Shown: positions 1 to 8,244 of the stretch, in pieces
How positions within the stretch are numbered: position 1 is the first letter of the stretch
How the letters are laid out: each line of letters starts with the position of its first letter
Origin: Mycolicibacterium tusciae JS617
Lineage (GTDB): Bacteria; Actinomycetota; Actinomycetes; Mycobacteriales; Mycobacteriaceae
Reading direction: 5' to 3'
Assembly (NCBI RefSeq): GCF_000243415.2
Contig: NZ_KI912270.1
Location: 6,405,837 to 6,469,836 of the forward strand
Length of the DNA stretch: 64,000 nt
Made by a program: the position numbers and the translations under genes
Notes under the pieces: generated by a model
What the model was told of the DNA's origin: nothing
Databases searched by the model: none
Seen by the model: the letters and a program-made list of their open reading frames with translations, nothing else

Positions 1-875
1 TGGCTGAGCCGGAAAGGCTGGCCTGCAACGCTTTCGAGTGGCAGACCGCGGGGATCGTCGGGGATCTTCTGTATGTCTACGCGCGAAGTCTCGCCGTTGG
101 GTAGCGCGGCGCCTATCTTTTGAGGGGTGGCCTTCTCCAAAAACCGGAGCAGTTCGACGGGGAACGGGAGCACCAGAGTCGAGTTCTTCTCGGCGGCGAC
201 CTCGACGACGGTCTGCAAGAGCCTCAGTTGTAGCGATGCCGGGTGTTCAGCCATGACCTCTGCGGCTTCGGCGAGTTTGGCAGATGCCTGCAGTTCGCCG
301 TCGGCTGTGATGACTCGTGCCCGTCGCTCACGCTCGGCCTCCGCTTGGCGTGACATCGACCTTTTCATCGAATCGGGCAGGACGACGTCCTTGATTTCGA
401 CCCGGTCGATGTGCACCCCCCAGTCGAGCGCGGGGCTGTCGATCATCAATTCCAGGCCCTGGTTGAGGCGTTCGCGATTGGACAGCAGGTCATCCAGGTC
501 GCTCTTACCGATGATCGAACGCAGCGATGTCTGTGCGACCTGGCCGATGGCCGACATGTAATCCTGGATGTCGACCGCGACACGCACCGGGTCGGAAACA
601 TTGAAGTAGATGACGGCATCCACGCGGACAGTCACGTTGTCGCGGGTGATGCCGTCCTGCGCCGGAATGGGCATCGTGACGATCTGCATGTTGACTTTTG
701 AGAGGCGATCGGCGATCGGAACTAGCATCGTCAGTCCCGGCGGGCGGATGCTGGTTTGTACACGACCGAATCGGAACACGACGCCTCGTTCATACTGTTT
801 GATCACGCGCAGGTTGGTTCCCAGCCAGAGCGCACCAAGGCCCAACGCGACGGCCACTGCGTAGACGACGGTCAT
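1..875 (-). CDS. Slipin / SPFH (band 7) domain membrane protein, C-terminus cut by window start
   Basis: The minus-strand frame is open from the ATG at 875 to the first base of the window, giving about 291 residues with no stop, so the 3' end lies outside. An N-terminal membrane helix (VVYAVAVALGLGALWLG) is followed by RVIKQYERGVVFRFGRV, RPPGLTMLVP and VDIQDYMSAIGQVAQTSLR, the typical opening of slipins. A charged helical stretch (SRQAEAERERRARVITADGE) then leads to an Ala-rich coiled region. Slipins oligomerise on the inner membrane face and organise membrane microdomains or protease partners; a NfeD partner could lie outside the window. The start is preceded by GGAACGGAG. Family call secure, role unknown. 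Confidence 0.88.
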   Translation of the reverse strand, partial: MTVVYAVAVALGLGALWLGTNLRVIKQYERGVVFRFGRVQTSIRPPGLTMLVPIADRLSKVNMQIVTMPIPAQDGITRDNVTVRVDAVIYFNVSDPVRVAVDIQDYMSAIGQVAQTSLRSIIGKSDLDDLLSNRERLNQGLELMIDSPALDWGVHIDRVEIKDVVLPDSMKRSMSRQAEAERERRARVITADGELQASAKLAEAAEVMAEHPASLQLRLLQTVVEVAAEKNSTLVLPFPVELLRFLEKATPQKIGAALPNGETSRVDIQKIPDDPRGLPLESVAGQPFRLS

Positions 876-999
876 CTTTTTCTCCGTTCCGCCCGGGCTG
901 CGATTGTCGGTACTCGTTGTGAGCTCGGGCTCTAATCGTGGTGAAAGCATCAGGCCTCTCGACAGAGCGGTCGGGCTCCCACCGTTGCGGGTGCCGCAC

Positions 1000-1329
1000 C
1001 TACGCGGCGACCTCGATCAAGGCTGACAGCGCGGCGGGACGCAAAACAGGATCGGTCCGGCGCGCAATCGTGGTATCGAAAGCCGCGGTACGCGGCAGCG
1101 GCGCACGCTGCCGGCTTCGGACTTCGGTCTCGGTGAGCGTGCGTGGTGCCAACAGCACACATCCCGTGATCGCGGCCGCAGCCAACAGCGCTCTAGTCCT
1201 CGCCCGCTGGCGGGCAATGTCGGTCACCTGCGGCTCCTCACTACCTAAGAGACGCACCAATTCCGGGCTCTCCCAGCGCATTCGGCGCGCGATCTCACGC
1301 AGGGCCTGGTGTTCGTCGTCACTGAGCAA
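1000..1329 (-). CDS. DUF3040 small membrane protein
   Basis: I start this gene at the TTG at 1329 because AGGAGG lies six bases upstream and the family begins exactly here (LLSDDEHQALREIARR). A longer reading to 1470 would run through the neighbouring gene. The 109-residue product has a charged N-terminal helix and one clear hydrophobic segment (ALLAAAAITGCVLLA), as in DUF3040 proteins of actinobacteria, whose function is unknown. The start overlaps the end of the upstream DUF5994 gene by 11 bases, so the two are probably co-transcribed and translationally coupled. Confidence 0.75.
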   Translation of the reverse strand: MLSDDEHQALREIARRMRWESPELVRLLGSEEPQVTDIARQRARTRALLAAAAITGCVLLAPRTLTETEVRSRQRAPLPRTAAFDTTIARRTDPVLRPAALSALIEVAA

Positions 1330-1891
1330 GACGCACCTCCTGAATTTCACTGACGCCGACGACGTCCCTGTCCCTGCGCGGCGCTCCACCTTCGGACTCC
1401 CAACGCTGGTGTGCCATGTGCGCGAATCGGCGATCTTGCGCCTCCCGCGGCCCGATCCCGAGCAATTCATCGGGTGTCGAAAAATCGTCAGGCTTCGATG
1501 CCGTCATCACAATCGTGTACGCCCGAATCGGGTTGGTGTAGGGAGGGACGACCAGCAAAACCACCCTGCCTCTATTGCCGATCACCGACACTGTGTTGGT
1601 CGAAGTAGTGCTGGAACCCTCGAGAATGGTGGTTTGGCCCCTGAACTCCATACGCAATGACTGTGGCGCCCAACCGATCTCGTCGTAGACAACTCGGTCG
1701 ACGGACCCTACCCGCGGTTCCAAGGCCGCGAGCAGCGGAGGTAGTTCAATGAACAACTGATCGGTCCGGGGCCACCAGGCGCCCTGCACAAACCCGCCGG
1801 TGCGATCGGCGGGCTTCACCCGCAATCGGAGATAGCCGAGTTTCGATAGGCGCGCTTGCGCCGTTCCGAAGGACAGACTTGGTGCGGACAT
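1319..1891 (-). CDS. DUF5994 family protein (copy 1)
   Basis: 190 residues with the family hallmarks RTGGFVQGAWWPRTDQL near residue 35, VVPPYTNPIRAY near 120 and DELLGI followed by HQRWESEGG near the C-terminus. DUF5994 proteins are small, soluble and found mainly in mycobacteria; no activity is known. GGGAG sits seven bases upstream of the ATG. A full paralogue is at 19036-19581 and a C-terminal fragment at 12922-13092, so this family is a recurrent passenger of the island. It is divergent from the regulator at 2059 across an AT-rich 167-bp gap, which suggests regulation by that protein. Confidence 0.82.
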   Translation of the reverse strand: MSAPSLSFGTAQARLSKLGYLRLRVKPADRTGGFVQGAWWPRTDQLFIELPPLLAALEPRVGSVDRVVYDEIGWAPQSLRMEFRGQTTILEGSSTTSTNTVSVIGNRGRVVLLVVPPYTNPIRAYTIVMTASKPDDFSTPDELLGIGPREAQDRRFAHMAHQRWESEGGAPRRDRDVVGVSEIQEVRLAQ

Positions 1892-2020
1892 GTACGGACT
1901 CCCGCCTGGAGGTATGCGATGAATGGGCAGATCGTGTTTCGAGTTAGGTTCATTCGCTCATAGATGCCGTCCTGTGCCGGGCCGTCCCGGCCGCCACTCT
2001 TACCTCGCTCCGGCGAGGAG

Positions 2021-2058
2021 CTGCTAATATAAAGGAAGTATATCCGTTAAATATAAGA
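2021..2058. promoter_or_regulatory. AT-rich divergent promoter region
   Basis: This stretch is strikingly AT-rich for the genome. It holds TAATAT at 2025-2030, a good mycobacterial -10 (TANNNT) for the plus-strand regulator, and TATATT read on the minus strand for the DUF5994 gene. GGAAGTATATCC at 2034-2045 is a short imperfect palindrome that could be an operator. Assignment is by pattern only. Confidence 0.4.
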
Positions 2059-2853
2059 ATGGTAAGGCTGCGGGTGAACGAGAAAACAGACTCCAGCGTC
2101 GGGGCCAGGCGACGAGATCGCCTGCCGCGCAACCGGCAACGAGAACGTGTACTTCAGATGGTTCGTGCCCACGGCGACGCGCTCGACGCCGTCGAGGCAG
2201 CCTCGCGCATGGGATTGCACGTCACCACTGCGCGCTTTCACCTGGACGCGTTGTGCGACGAGGGAGCGATCGAACGCATCCGGATAAATCGGGACGGCGT
2301 CGGTCGTCCACGCACCGGATACCGCGCCGTCACGGAGCGCCTGGACTACCGAATACTCGCCGAAGTTCTCGCGATGGAGCTCGGAGAGACGGTGGAAGGA
2401 CGCGCGCGGCGTGCCCAACGCGTCGGGGTGCAGTGGGCCGCCCGGATCGCGGAATCGCGCGCTGAATCCGTTGCAGACCAGGACACTACAAACACGTCGC
2501 GGGCGGATAAGCCGCTGGATCGAGGAGCCCTACTCGCCACCGAGGTCTTCCACCGGATGGGTTTCGACCCCGAACTGGCTGCCGATTCCGAACCAACGGC
2601 GTCGCTGTCGGCCGATAGCAAGCAGATCGTCGGGCAGGAACGGGTCATTCGACTGAGGGGATGCCCGGTAAGGGATTTCGCTCGAGCCCACCCCGAGGTG
2701 GGCTGCGGAATACACCTGGGATTGCTGCAGGGCCTGCTCGACCACGCCGCGGCGGCCGGTGGAAAACCCGACGCACGAAACCAAGGACTGTCGACGAGGC
2801 TCGACCCGTTCGTGGAACCCGAACTCTGCATTGCCCGGTTGACGGCCCCTTGA
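2059..2853 (+). CDS. Winged-helix regulator with Fe-S-type cysteine triad (paralogue 1)
   Basis: 264 residues. The N-terminal part (about residues 25-85) is a winged helix-turn-helix (RQRERVLQMVRAHG, then GLHVTTARFHLDALCDEGAI). The C-terminal part carries cysteines with spacing C-X13-C-X40-C, in RGCPVRDFARAH, VGCGIHLGLLQG and PFVEPELCIARL. This resembles SufR-like repressors, where three spaced cysteines hold an Fe-S cluster; cluster binding here is inference. Two paralogues are at 5281 and 10851. ATG 2059 has no Shine-Dalgarno sequence; GTG 2074 has AAGG six bases upstream and is the alternative start. It is convergent with the flavoprotein gene and probably controls the neighbouring redox genes. 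Confidence 0.8.
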   Translation: MVRLRVNEKTDSSVGARRRDRLPRNRQRERVLQMVRAHGDALDAVEAASRMGLHVTTARFHLDALCDEGAIERIRINRDGVGRPRTGYRAVTERLDYRILAEVLAMELGETVEGRARRAQRVGVQWAARIAESRAESVADQDTTNTSRADKPLDRGALLATEVFHRMGFDPELAADSEPTASLSADSKQIVGQERVIRLRGCPVRDFARAHPEVGCGIHLGLLQGLLDHAAAAGGKPDARNQGLSTRLDPFVEPELCIARLTAP

Positions 2854-2870
2854 CGATTCAGGTCAAGGGG
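2846..2870. terminator. Bidirectional hairpin terminator
   Basis: A perfect 9-bp stem (CCCCTTGAC / GTCAAGGGG) with a 7-base loop contains the stop codons of both convergent genes, the regulator (TGA 2851-2853) and the oxidoreductase. There is no T-run, as is usual for mycobacterial hairpins. Confidence 0.65.
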
Positions 2871-4095
2871 TTAGGTCCGACAATGGAATTTCAGGGTCGG
2901 TCAGCTTCGATGCGTCGGGCTGCGCCCCGGAGCGCACCAGTGCCTCGATCGCGTCGGCGACATCCCACGTGTTGACGTTCATGCCGGCCAGCACCGTACC
3001 GCCCTTCATCCAGAAGGCGATGAACTTGCCGCTGGCGACGTCGCCACGGAAGACGACCTCGTCGTATCCATCGCGCGGTACAAAGCCGGAATACTCCATC
3101 CCACAGTCGTATTGGTCGGAGAAGAAGTAGGGCACCTTATCGTAGGAAGTGGCGATGCCCATCATGTTCGCCGCCGCGACCGGTCCCTGGTTAAGTGCGG
3201 CCGACCAGTGCTCTAGGCGCAGGTGGGTACCCAACAGTGGGTAGTACGTGTTGGCGACATCGCCGGCGGCGAATACGTCGGGATCGCCAGTGGCCAGGTG
3301 CTGGTCGACGACGACGCCGTTGTCGATCAACAAACCTGCCGATGCGGCCAGCTCGACATTGGGCAGGATGCCCACGCCGATCACGACCGTGTCGGCCGCC
3401 ACGAAGTCGCCGTCGACCAGGCGCACGGCGGTAACTTTGTCGCCGGCGCCGATGATCTCGGCCACGCCAACGCCCAGCCGCAATTCAACACCGTGAGCGC
3501 GGTGCAGGGCCGCATAAGTTTCGGCGACCTCCGCACCGAGGACATTGAGCAAGGGCAGCTTGCCTCGCTCGAGGAGAGTCACATGACAATTGGCTGCCCG
3601 CGCGGCCGCCGCCGTCTCCAGACCGATCCAGCCGGCGCCGATGATGGCCACCCGCTGCGCCGAGGCGAACGCCGCCTGTAGTGCGTCGCTGTCGGAGACT
3701 GTGCGCAAGTAGTGCACACCGGGCAGATCCGCACCGGGCACCTCGAGGCGACGCGGCGAAGAGCCCGTCGTTAGCAGCAGCTTGTCAAAGCCCAGCGGCT
3801 CCCCCGACGCCGTGCGCACCATGTGTGCAGCGCGGTCGATTTCGGTAACCCGCGTGCCCAGACGCAGGTCGATGTCATGTTCGATGTGCCACTGCGCGGG
3901 GTGGATGTAGATCTTCTCCCGCTCCGTGCTGCCCAGCAAGTAGCCCTTCGACAGGGGTGGACGGTCATAGGGGCGGTCCGACTCATCGCCGACGAGGATG
4001 ACCTTTCCGTCGAAACCGTTGGTGCGCAACGCTTCGGCGGCCTTGGCGCCGGCCAGCCCGGCACCCACGATGACAAATGTCTGTTTTGCGCTCAC
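2863..4095 (-). CDS. FAD/NAD(P)-dependent ferredoxin (rubredoxin) reductase-type oxidoreductase
   Basis: About 410 residues with two dinucleotide folds: an FAD site at the N-terminus (FVIVGAGLAGAKAAEALR) and an NAD(P) site near residue 150 (VAIIGAGWIGLETAAAA). The FAD-closing motif FAAGDVANTYYPL lies near 280. YDRPPLSKGYLLG is typical of ferredoxin reductases that serve dioxygenases, P450s and rubredoxin. The likely role is electron transfer from NAD(P)H to a ferredoxin; candidates in the window are the ferredoxins at 10507 and 14635. I chose GTG 4095 because GGAG lies six bases upstream; ATG 4107 has AAGGAA directly abutting it. It probably follows the transaldolase gene in one transcript. 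Confidence 0.88.
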   Translation of the reverse strand: MSAKQTFVIVGAGLAGAKAAEALRTNGFDGKVILVGDESDRPYDRPPLSKGYLLGSTEREKIYIHPAQWHIEHDIDLRLGTRVTEIDRAAHMVRTASGEPLGFDKLLLTTGSSPRRLEVPGADLPGVHYLRTVSDSDALQAAFASAQRVAIIGAGWIGLETAAAARAANCHVTLLERGKLPLLNVLGAEVAETYAALHRAHGVELRLGVGVAEIIGAGDKVTAVRLVDGDFVAADTVVIGVGILPNVELAASAGLLIDNGVVVDQHLATGDPDVFAAGDVANTYYPLLGTHLRLEHWSAALNQGPVAAANMMGIATSYDKVPYFFSDQYDCGMEYSGFVPRDGYDEVVFRGDVASGKFIAFWMKGGTVLAGMNVNTWDVADAIEALVRSGAQPDASKLTDPEIPLSDLTP

Positions 4096-4164
4096 GTCCG
4101 TCTCCATTTCCTTGAGTGGGCCGCACCGTGTGCACGTTCGACCCGGCCGAATCCTGTTGCGGGA

Positions 4165-5271
4165 TCATTGCTGGGCATGCTGCTGCGCCTTGTCACGCAA
4201 TGTGATTAGCAGATCGGCAAACGACTGGTGGAAGCTGGCGACGCCTTGGTCTTCGAGGGCGTGTGCGACATCGTCCATGTCGATCCCGACGGCCCGCAGG
4301 TTCTCCATGACGCGGGCCGCCTCGTCGATCTCGGTGTCGATGGTGCGCGCGACGGTGCCGTGAGCCTCGAACGCGGCGATGGTGGACTCGGCCATCGTGT
4401 TGATCGTGTCGGGGCCAATGAGGCTGTCGGCGTAGAGGGTGGCGGGGTAGTCGGGATTCTTCGTTGAAGTCGATGCCCACAACGGCAGTTGCGGGTGCGC
4501 GCCGCGGGCGGCGAGTTTCTCCCATCGCGTCCCGGCGAATCGTTCCGTGAACATCCGGTAGGCCAAGCGTGCCTGCGCGATCGCAGCACGCCCGCGCAGC
4601 GCCGCTGCGTCCTGGACGCCGATCTGCTCCAATCGCTTGTCGACCTGAGCGTCGACGCGGCTGACAAAGAACGACGCCACACTGCGGACGGCCGAGAGGT
4701 CGCCACCGCGCCCGGCAAGGGTTTCCAGGCCCAGGAGGTAGGCCTCGATCACCTCGTCATAGCGAGCCAGCGAGAAGATCAGGGTGACGTTGATGCTCAT
4801 CCCCCTGCCGATCGTTGCCGCGATCGCCGGAATCCCCTCGGTCGTGGCGGGGATTTTCACCAGCAGGTTCGGCCGGGCGATGCGCTCATGCAATCGCGAA
4901 GCAGCGGCAATCGTGGCTGCGGTGTCTCGAGCCAACTCCGGGGCGACTTCGATCGATACGAACCCATCACCGCCGTGGGAGGCGTCGTAGGTCGGCCGCA
5001 GCACCGCCAGGGCGTCGGTGACGTCCTGCACCGCCAATTCCCAATACGCCTCCTCGACCGAAGATCCCGCGGCGATGAGCGCGAAAAACTGTCCGTCATA
5101 GGCATCGGAGGCCTGCATGGCTTTCGCCAGGATCGTCGGATTGGCCGTCACCCCCCGTATCCCGTCGGCCACGAAGGCGGCCAACGTGCCGTCGCGCAGG
5201 TAGGGCCGGGTGAGGTTGTCGAGCCACGGGCTTTGCCCCTGTTCGGTGTAGAGCAGCTTGAGCTGGGTCAT
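4165..5271 (-). CDS. tal: Transaldolase
   Basis: 368 residues, the length of actinobacterial transaldolases. VTANPTILAKAM near residue 45, LLVKIPATTEGIPAI with the Schiff-base lysine near 140 and RVDAQVDKRL near 210 are the family signatures. The enzyme moves a dihydroxyacetone unit in the non-oxidative pentose phosphate pathway in the cytosol. The start at ATG 5271 has GGTAGG eight bases upstream; GTG 5280 is also in frame. Only about 9 bases separate it from the upstream regulator gene, so they form an operon. The core genome usually has its own tal beside tkt, so this is probably an extra copy devoted to NADPH supply under stress (inference). Confidence 0.9.
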   Translation of the reverse strand: MTQLKLLYTEQGQSPWLDNLTRPYLRDGTLAAFVADGIRGVTANPTILAKAMQASDAYDGQFFALIAAGSSVEEAYWELAVQDVTDALAVLRPTYDASHGGDGFVSIEVAPELARDTAATIAAASRLHERIARPNLLVKIPATTEGIPAIAATIGRGMSINVTLIFSLARYDEVIEAYLLGLETLAGRGGDLSAVRSVASFFVSRVDAQVDKRLEQIGVQDAAALRGRAAIAQARLAYRMFTERFAGTRWEKLAARGAHPQLPLWASTSTKNPDYPATLYADSLIGPDTINTMAESTIAAFEAHGTVARTIDTEIDEAARVMENLRAVGIDMDDVAHALEDQGVASFHQSFADLLITLRDKAQQHAQQ

Positions 5272-5280
5272 CACGCACAC

Positions 5281-5982
5281 CTACCGCGGTCGACGTCGGC
5301 CACGTGTGGGTGGGGACGGCTGCGCGTCGTGCACCACAACGCAGCACCGGTCAGGGTCCGGATCGAGTTCGGCCCGCGCGTGCGGGTGACCACAACCCGC
5401 GATGACCCCCTCGACGAGGCGTAAGTTCAGCCCGCACACCACATCTCGGTGGTCCTGAGCGACCAGATGGAACGGGCAGTTTCGTAGCTTGATGCGGCCG
5501 TCGTCATCGTGGGGCAGGTAGCCGCAGTTGCGCAGTGCGCCCACCACGGTTCCTCCGGTTTCAGCGCCGGCACGCCGACCCGCCTCGTGCGCGGCGCTGT
5601 TCACCGCCTGTTGCACCGCTCCGCTGGCGTCCTGCTCGACGGATGCGACCAGGAGGCGGGCGAGCAGTTCGTAGTCGCGGGGCGGCACGCTGACGGTGAT
5701 CTCCTGGTCGGCTCGGGTGTAGAGCTTCGCCGGGCGCCCAGCCCCTGGCCCGCCACGCCCAGCTGGTCGTTGATAACTGACAGTCAGCAGACCCGCCTCG
5801 GCCAACTTGTCCAGGTGGTAGGCCGCCAAGGTACGTCCGATCGACGCGGCGGCTGCAGCCTGCTCACGGGATACCGGACCACCGGCCTCGATCACATACT
5901 CGTATAACTGCCGCCGCAACGGGTCGTCCAGATGGCTCAGACCGGTCAGTGCGGCGAGGACGCCGGGGCGGTTGATGGACAT
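5281..5982 (-). CDS. Winged-helix regulator with Fe-S-type cysteine triad (paralogue 2)
   Basis: 233 residues. The ArsR-like winged helix (RQLYEYVIEAGG, SREQAAAAASIGRT, LAAYHLDKLAEAGLL) occupies residues 20-75. The C-terminal half carries NCPFHLVAQDH, DVVCGLNLRLVEG and DRCCVVVHD, giving C-X13-C-X29-C-C. The triad and its spacing match the other two paralogues and resemble SufR-type Fe-S sensors; redox or NO sensing is inference. It is divergent from doxX across about 90 bases and is the first gene of the operon with transaldolase, so it plausibly regulates both directions. Confidence 0.82.
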   Translation of the reverse strand: MSINRPGVLAALTGLSHLDDPLRRQLYEYVIEAGGPVSREQAAAAASIGRTLAAYHLDKLAEAGLLTVSYQRPAGRGGPGAGRPAKLYTRADQEITVSVPPRDYELLARLLVASVEQDASGAVQQAVNSAAHEAGRRAGAETGGTVVGALRNCGYLPHDDDGRIKLRNCPFHLVAQDHRDVVCGLNLRLVEGVIAGCGHPHARAELDPDPDRCCVVVHDAQPSPPTRGRRRPR

Positions 5983-6007
5983 ACCTCGACTCTAACACCA
6001 AAAAGTA

Positions 6008-6036
6008 TTGACAAATAGGCTTGAGGAGCAGATTCT
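6008..6036 (+). promoter_or_regulatory. Putative promoter of doxX
   Basis: TTGACA at 6008-6013 is followed after 17 bases by GATTCT (6031-6036), an acceptable -10 (NANNNT). The 8-bp palindrome AACTAGTT lies just downstream and could be an operator for the divergent regulator. Pattern evidence only. Confidence 0.45.
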
Positions 6037-6073
6037 AAAACTAGTTCTGATTGGTCTTACAAAGGAGATTACG

Positions 6074-6553
6074 ATGACCGCCTCAGCGCTACCCAACTCA
6101 ACCGTCCACTCCTTCTCCGAGGTGCTGCAGCGTGCCAGGTCGGATCCGGCCTACGCAGCATTTCTGGTGCTGCACATCGGATTCACCGTGTTGCCGATCG
6201 TGTTCGGCGTCGACAAATTCACCAGCAAGCTCGTCAACTGGGAGTCCTACTTGGCTCCGTGGATCGTCGACCTGGCCCCGATCAGCGCGCATCAGGTCAT
6301 GCTTGTCGTAGGAGTGATCGAAATCGTCGCAGGCATCTCCGTGGCGATCAAACCGCGATACGCCGCCTACATCGTCGCCGCGTGGTTGGCCGGCATCATC
6401 GTCAATCTGCTGAGCTACCCCGGCTTCTACGACGTGGCATTGCGTGATTTCGGCCTGCTGCTGGCCGCGCTGACATTGGGTGGCCTGGCCTCGGTGTACG
6501 ACCCGGCCTGGCACGGGCGCGCGACCTTGCGCACCGATTCCCCTGCCGCGTAG
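6074..6553 (+). CDS. DoxX family membrane protein
   Basis: 159 residues with four predicted membrane segments: AFLVLHIGFTVLPIVFGV, VMLVVGVIEIVAGISVAI, YAAYIVAAWLAGIIVNLL and FGLLLAALTLGGLASV. This is the DoxX fold, related to thiosulfate:quinone oxidoreductase subunits. In mycobacteria a DoxX protein has been linked to membrane oxidoreductase complexes that resist thiol and oxidative stress. AAAGGAG nine bases before ATG 6074 fixes the start; an in-frame extension to 6008 lacks such a site and crosses the promoter. Its neighbours are a redox regulator upstream and folE downstream. Confidence 0.85.
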   Translation: MTASALPNSTVHSFSEVLQRARSDPAYAAFLVLHIGFTVLPIVFGVDKFTSKLVNWESYLAPWIVDLAPISAHQVMLVVGVIEIVAGISVAIKPRYAAYIVAAWLAGIIVNLLSYPGFYDVALRDFGLLLAALTLGGLASVYDPAWHGRATLRTDSPAA

Positions 6554-6570
6554 CCGATCCCACCGTGCTT

Positions 6571-6617
6571 CCTCCGTTCATCCCGGCGCAACTACGCCTG
6601 CGACGGGTGAGCGGAGG
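6571..6617 (+). other. Hairpin between doxX and folE (terminator or attenuator)
   Basis: CCTCCG at 6571-6576 pairs with CGGAGG at 6612-6617, and an inner CACCCG-type arm pairs with CGGGTG. The hairpin ends about 13 bases before the folE ribosome binding site (GGAAGG), so it may be a doxX terminator or may modulate folE translation. Confidence 0.4.
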
Positions 6618-6645
6618 GACCAATCTATCTCGGAAGGATTTAGCC

Positions 6646-7242
6646 ATGCATTCCAGCGCGGCATTGCAACTGGTGCACGAAACACCCCATCGGGACCTGG
6701 CCGCCGCAGAAGTCGCCGCCGCGGCGTTCCTTCGTGCCCTGGGGATTTCACTGGATTCGGAGGGTCTGGCCGAAACCCCCGGGCGGATGGCGCGCGGGTA
6801 CGCCGAGCTGTTTACGCCGCGGAGCTTCGATCTGACTACCTTTCCCAACGACGAGGGTTACGACGAACTCGTGATTTCCCGCAACTTGCCGCTGCGATCG
6901 GTGTGCGAGCACCACATGTTGCCCTTTGTCGGGATCGCGCACATCGGGTATCTGCCCGGCCAGCGCATCATCGGGCTATCCAAGCTCGCCCGTGTCGCCG
7001 AGCACTTCGCTTGCCGACCCCAACACCAGGAGCGACTCACCAAACAAATCGCCGATTGGCTCGCCGCACAGCTGCAGCCCCGCGGCGTAGGCGTGGTCAT
7101 CGAGGCTGAGCACAGCTGCATGACCCTGCGAGGCGTTCAGGCCGCAGGATCGTCGACCATCACCTCTACGCTGCTTGGCGCCCTGCGTGAAGATCCGCGA
7201 TCACGCCAGGAATTCTTTGCACTCACCGGCGCCAACACCTGA
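6646..7242 (+). CDS. folE: GTP cyclohydrolase I
   Basis: 198 residues with the full catalytic core: ETPGRMARGYAELF near residue 42, RSVCEHHMLPFVGIAHIGY (zinc Cys and His ligands) near 85, GLSKLARVAEHFACRPQ near 110 and HSCMTLRG (second zinc Cys) near 155. It converts GTP to dihydroneopterin triphosphate, the first step of folate and pterin synthesis. GGAAGG precedes ATG 6646; the reading from 6565 has no such signal. Core folE normally sits beside ftsH and folP, so this is probably a second copy in a stress context. It is followed closely by a DUF488 gene. Confidence 0.93.
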   Translation: MHSSAALQLVHETPHRDLAAAEVAAAAFLRALGISLDSEGLAETPGRMARGYAELFTPRSFDLTTFPNDEGYDELVISRNLPLRSVCEHHMLPFVGIAHIGYLPGQRIIGLSKLARVAEHFACRPQHQERLTKQIADWLAAQLQPRGVGVVIEAEHSCMTLRGVQAAGSSTITSTLLGALREDPRSRQEFFALTGANT

Positions 7243-7260
7243 CCCAACCAGGGAGACGTC

Positions 7261-7620
7261 ATGGCCCCACGACGAAACGTCAAGGTACGCAGGATCTATG
7301 AGCCGGTGCTTCCAGAGGACGGCACGCGGGTCCTGGTTGATCGCATCTGGCCGCGCGGTGTGAGCAAAGCTCGCGCGCATCTCGACGAATGGTGCAAGGA
7401 CATCGCGCCATCCACCGAACTGCGCAAATGGTACAGCCACGACCCCGCGCTGTTCGAGGAGTTCGCTCACCGCTACCGCGCCGAACTGAACGAGTCCACC
7501 CGCGCCGCGGCACTCGCGCATCTGCGCGATCTGGCGAAGAAACGAACGCTGACGCTACTCACCGCCACCAAAAGCGCCGACCTGAGCGAGGCTGCGGTCC
7601 TAGCCGATATCATCGGCTGA
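7261..7620 (+). CDS. DUF488 family protein
   Basis: 119 residues with RIYEPVLPEDGTRVLVDRIWPRG near the start, HLDEWCKDIAPSTELRKWY near residue 40 and LTLLTATKSADLSEAAVL near the end, all typical of the short DUF488 proteins (YeaO-like). The function is unknown. It lies 18 bases after folE with GGGAG upstream, so it is in the same transcript. Its last 11 bases overlap the end of the convergent VOC gene. Confidence 0.85.
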   Translation: MAPRRNVKVRRIYEPVLPEDGTRVLVDRIWPRGVSKARAHLDEWCKDIAPSTELRKWYSHDPALFEEFAHRYRAELNESTRAAALAHLRDLAKKRTLTLLTATKSADLSEAAVLADIIG

Positions 7621-8140
7621 CAGCTACACCCCGGTGACTGTGCGCCGATGCCGTATTCGCTGCGAGTGCAGCGCCATCTCCTGGGGCCGCACGCACTACC
7701 CCCCGAACCCGCGACGCGATCAAACCTCGCGGGAGCCGGCTCGGGCTGGGATACGCAACGATGACCCTGCCACGGTCGGGGTCGCAGCCCTCCACGAACG
7801 TGACCCCCCTCTCGGAGTACGTATAGGTATCCCGGTCGTAATCTCGCAGGCGGGCGGCCACCCGCTTCAACTCGGCTTGGCTGTCGGTGGCCCACATCAG
7901 GTATTGGACACCGATGGGGGCCAGCCGCCGCCGCCGAGACGGGCCCGTCGAGTGCAGATAGATCTGAAAGCCGTCCCGTGTCAACAACAGCGCAGTGTCC
8001 GACTCCCGAAGGGCGACACGGCAGCCGAAGACATCACGATAGAAGTTCACCGATCGGTTCAAATCGGCCACCCGGATCACTGTTGACGCCACCACCGTCG
8101 TGGCGGCACCGGTTTGAACTTGCCCAGTTCCCTGCTTCAT
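7610..8140 (-). CDS. VOC superfamily (glyoxalase/bleomycin-resistance-like) protein
   Basis: 176 residues. The first about 125 form one VOC module: STVIRVADLNRSVNFYRDVFGC, ALLLTRDGFQIYLHS and GVTFVEGCDPDRGRVIVAYP. The remaining 45 residues are Arg/Ala-rich and may be disordered. VOC proteins include lyases, dioxygenases and drug-binding proteins, so the substrate is unknown. ATG 8140 has GAGG eight bases upstream. The gene is preceded by an AT-rich promoter containing a 13-bp inverted repeat. Confidence 0.78.
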   Translation of the reverse strand: MKQGTGQVQTGAATTVVASTVIRVADLNRSVNFYRDVFGCRVALRESDTALLLTRDGFQIYLHSTGPSRRRRLAPIGVQYLMWATDSQAELKRVAARLRDYDRDTYTYSERGVTFVEGCDPDRGRVIVAYPSPSRLPRGLIASRVRGVVRAAPGDGAALAANTASAHSHRGVAVSR

Positions 8141-8162
8141 GGCCTGTACCTCGATCTATTTA

Positions 8163-8175
8163 GAGTATTACACTC
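8163..8175. promoter_or_regulatory. Inverted repeat GAGT-N5-ACTC in the VOC gene promoter
   Basis: GAGTATTACACTC is a perfect 4-bp-arm repeat beside a TATTAT-type -10 read on the minus strand. AT-rich promoters with AGTAYT words also lie before doxX and fdxA. It is a possible operator for one of the three paralogous regulators. Confidence 0.35.
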
Positions 8176-8244
8176 CTTTATAATATCACTTCGGCGTTCA
8201 GTCGGAGTGGCCGCGAGGGCGTTGAATTTCATTGCGGACAAATA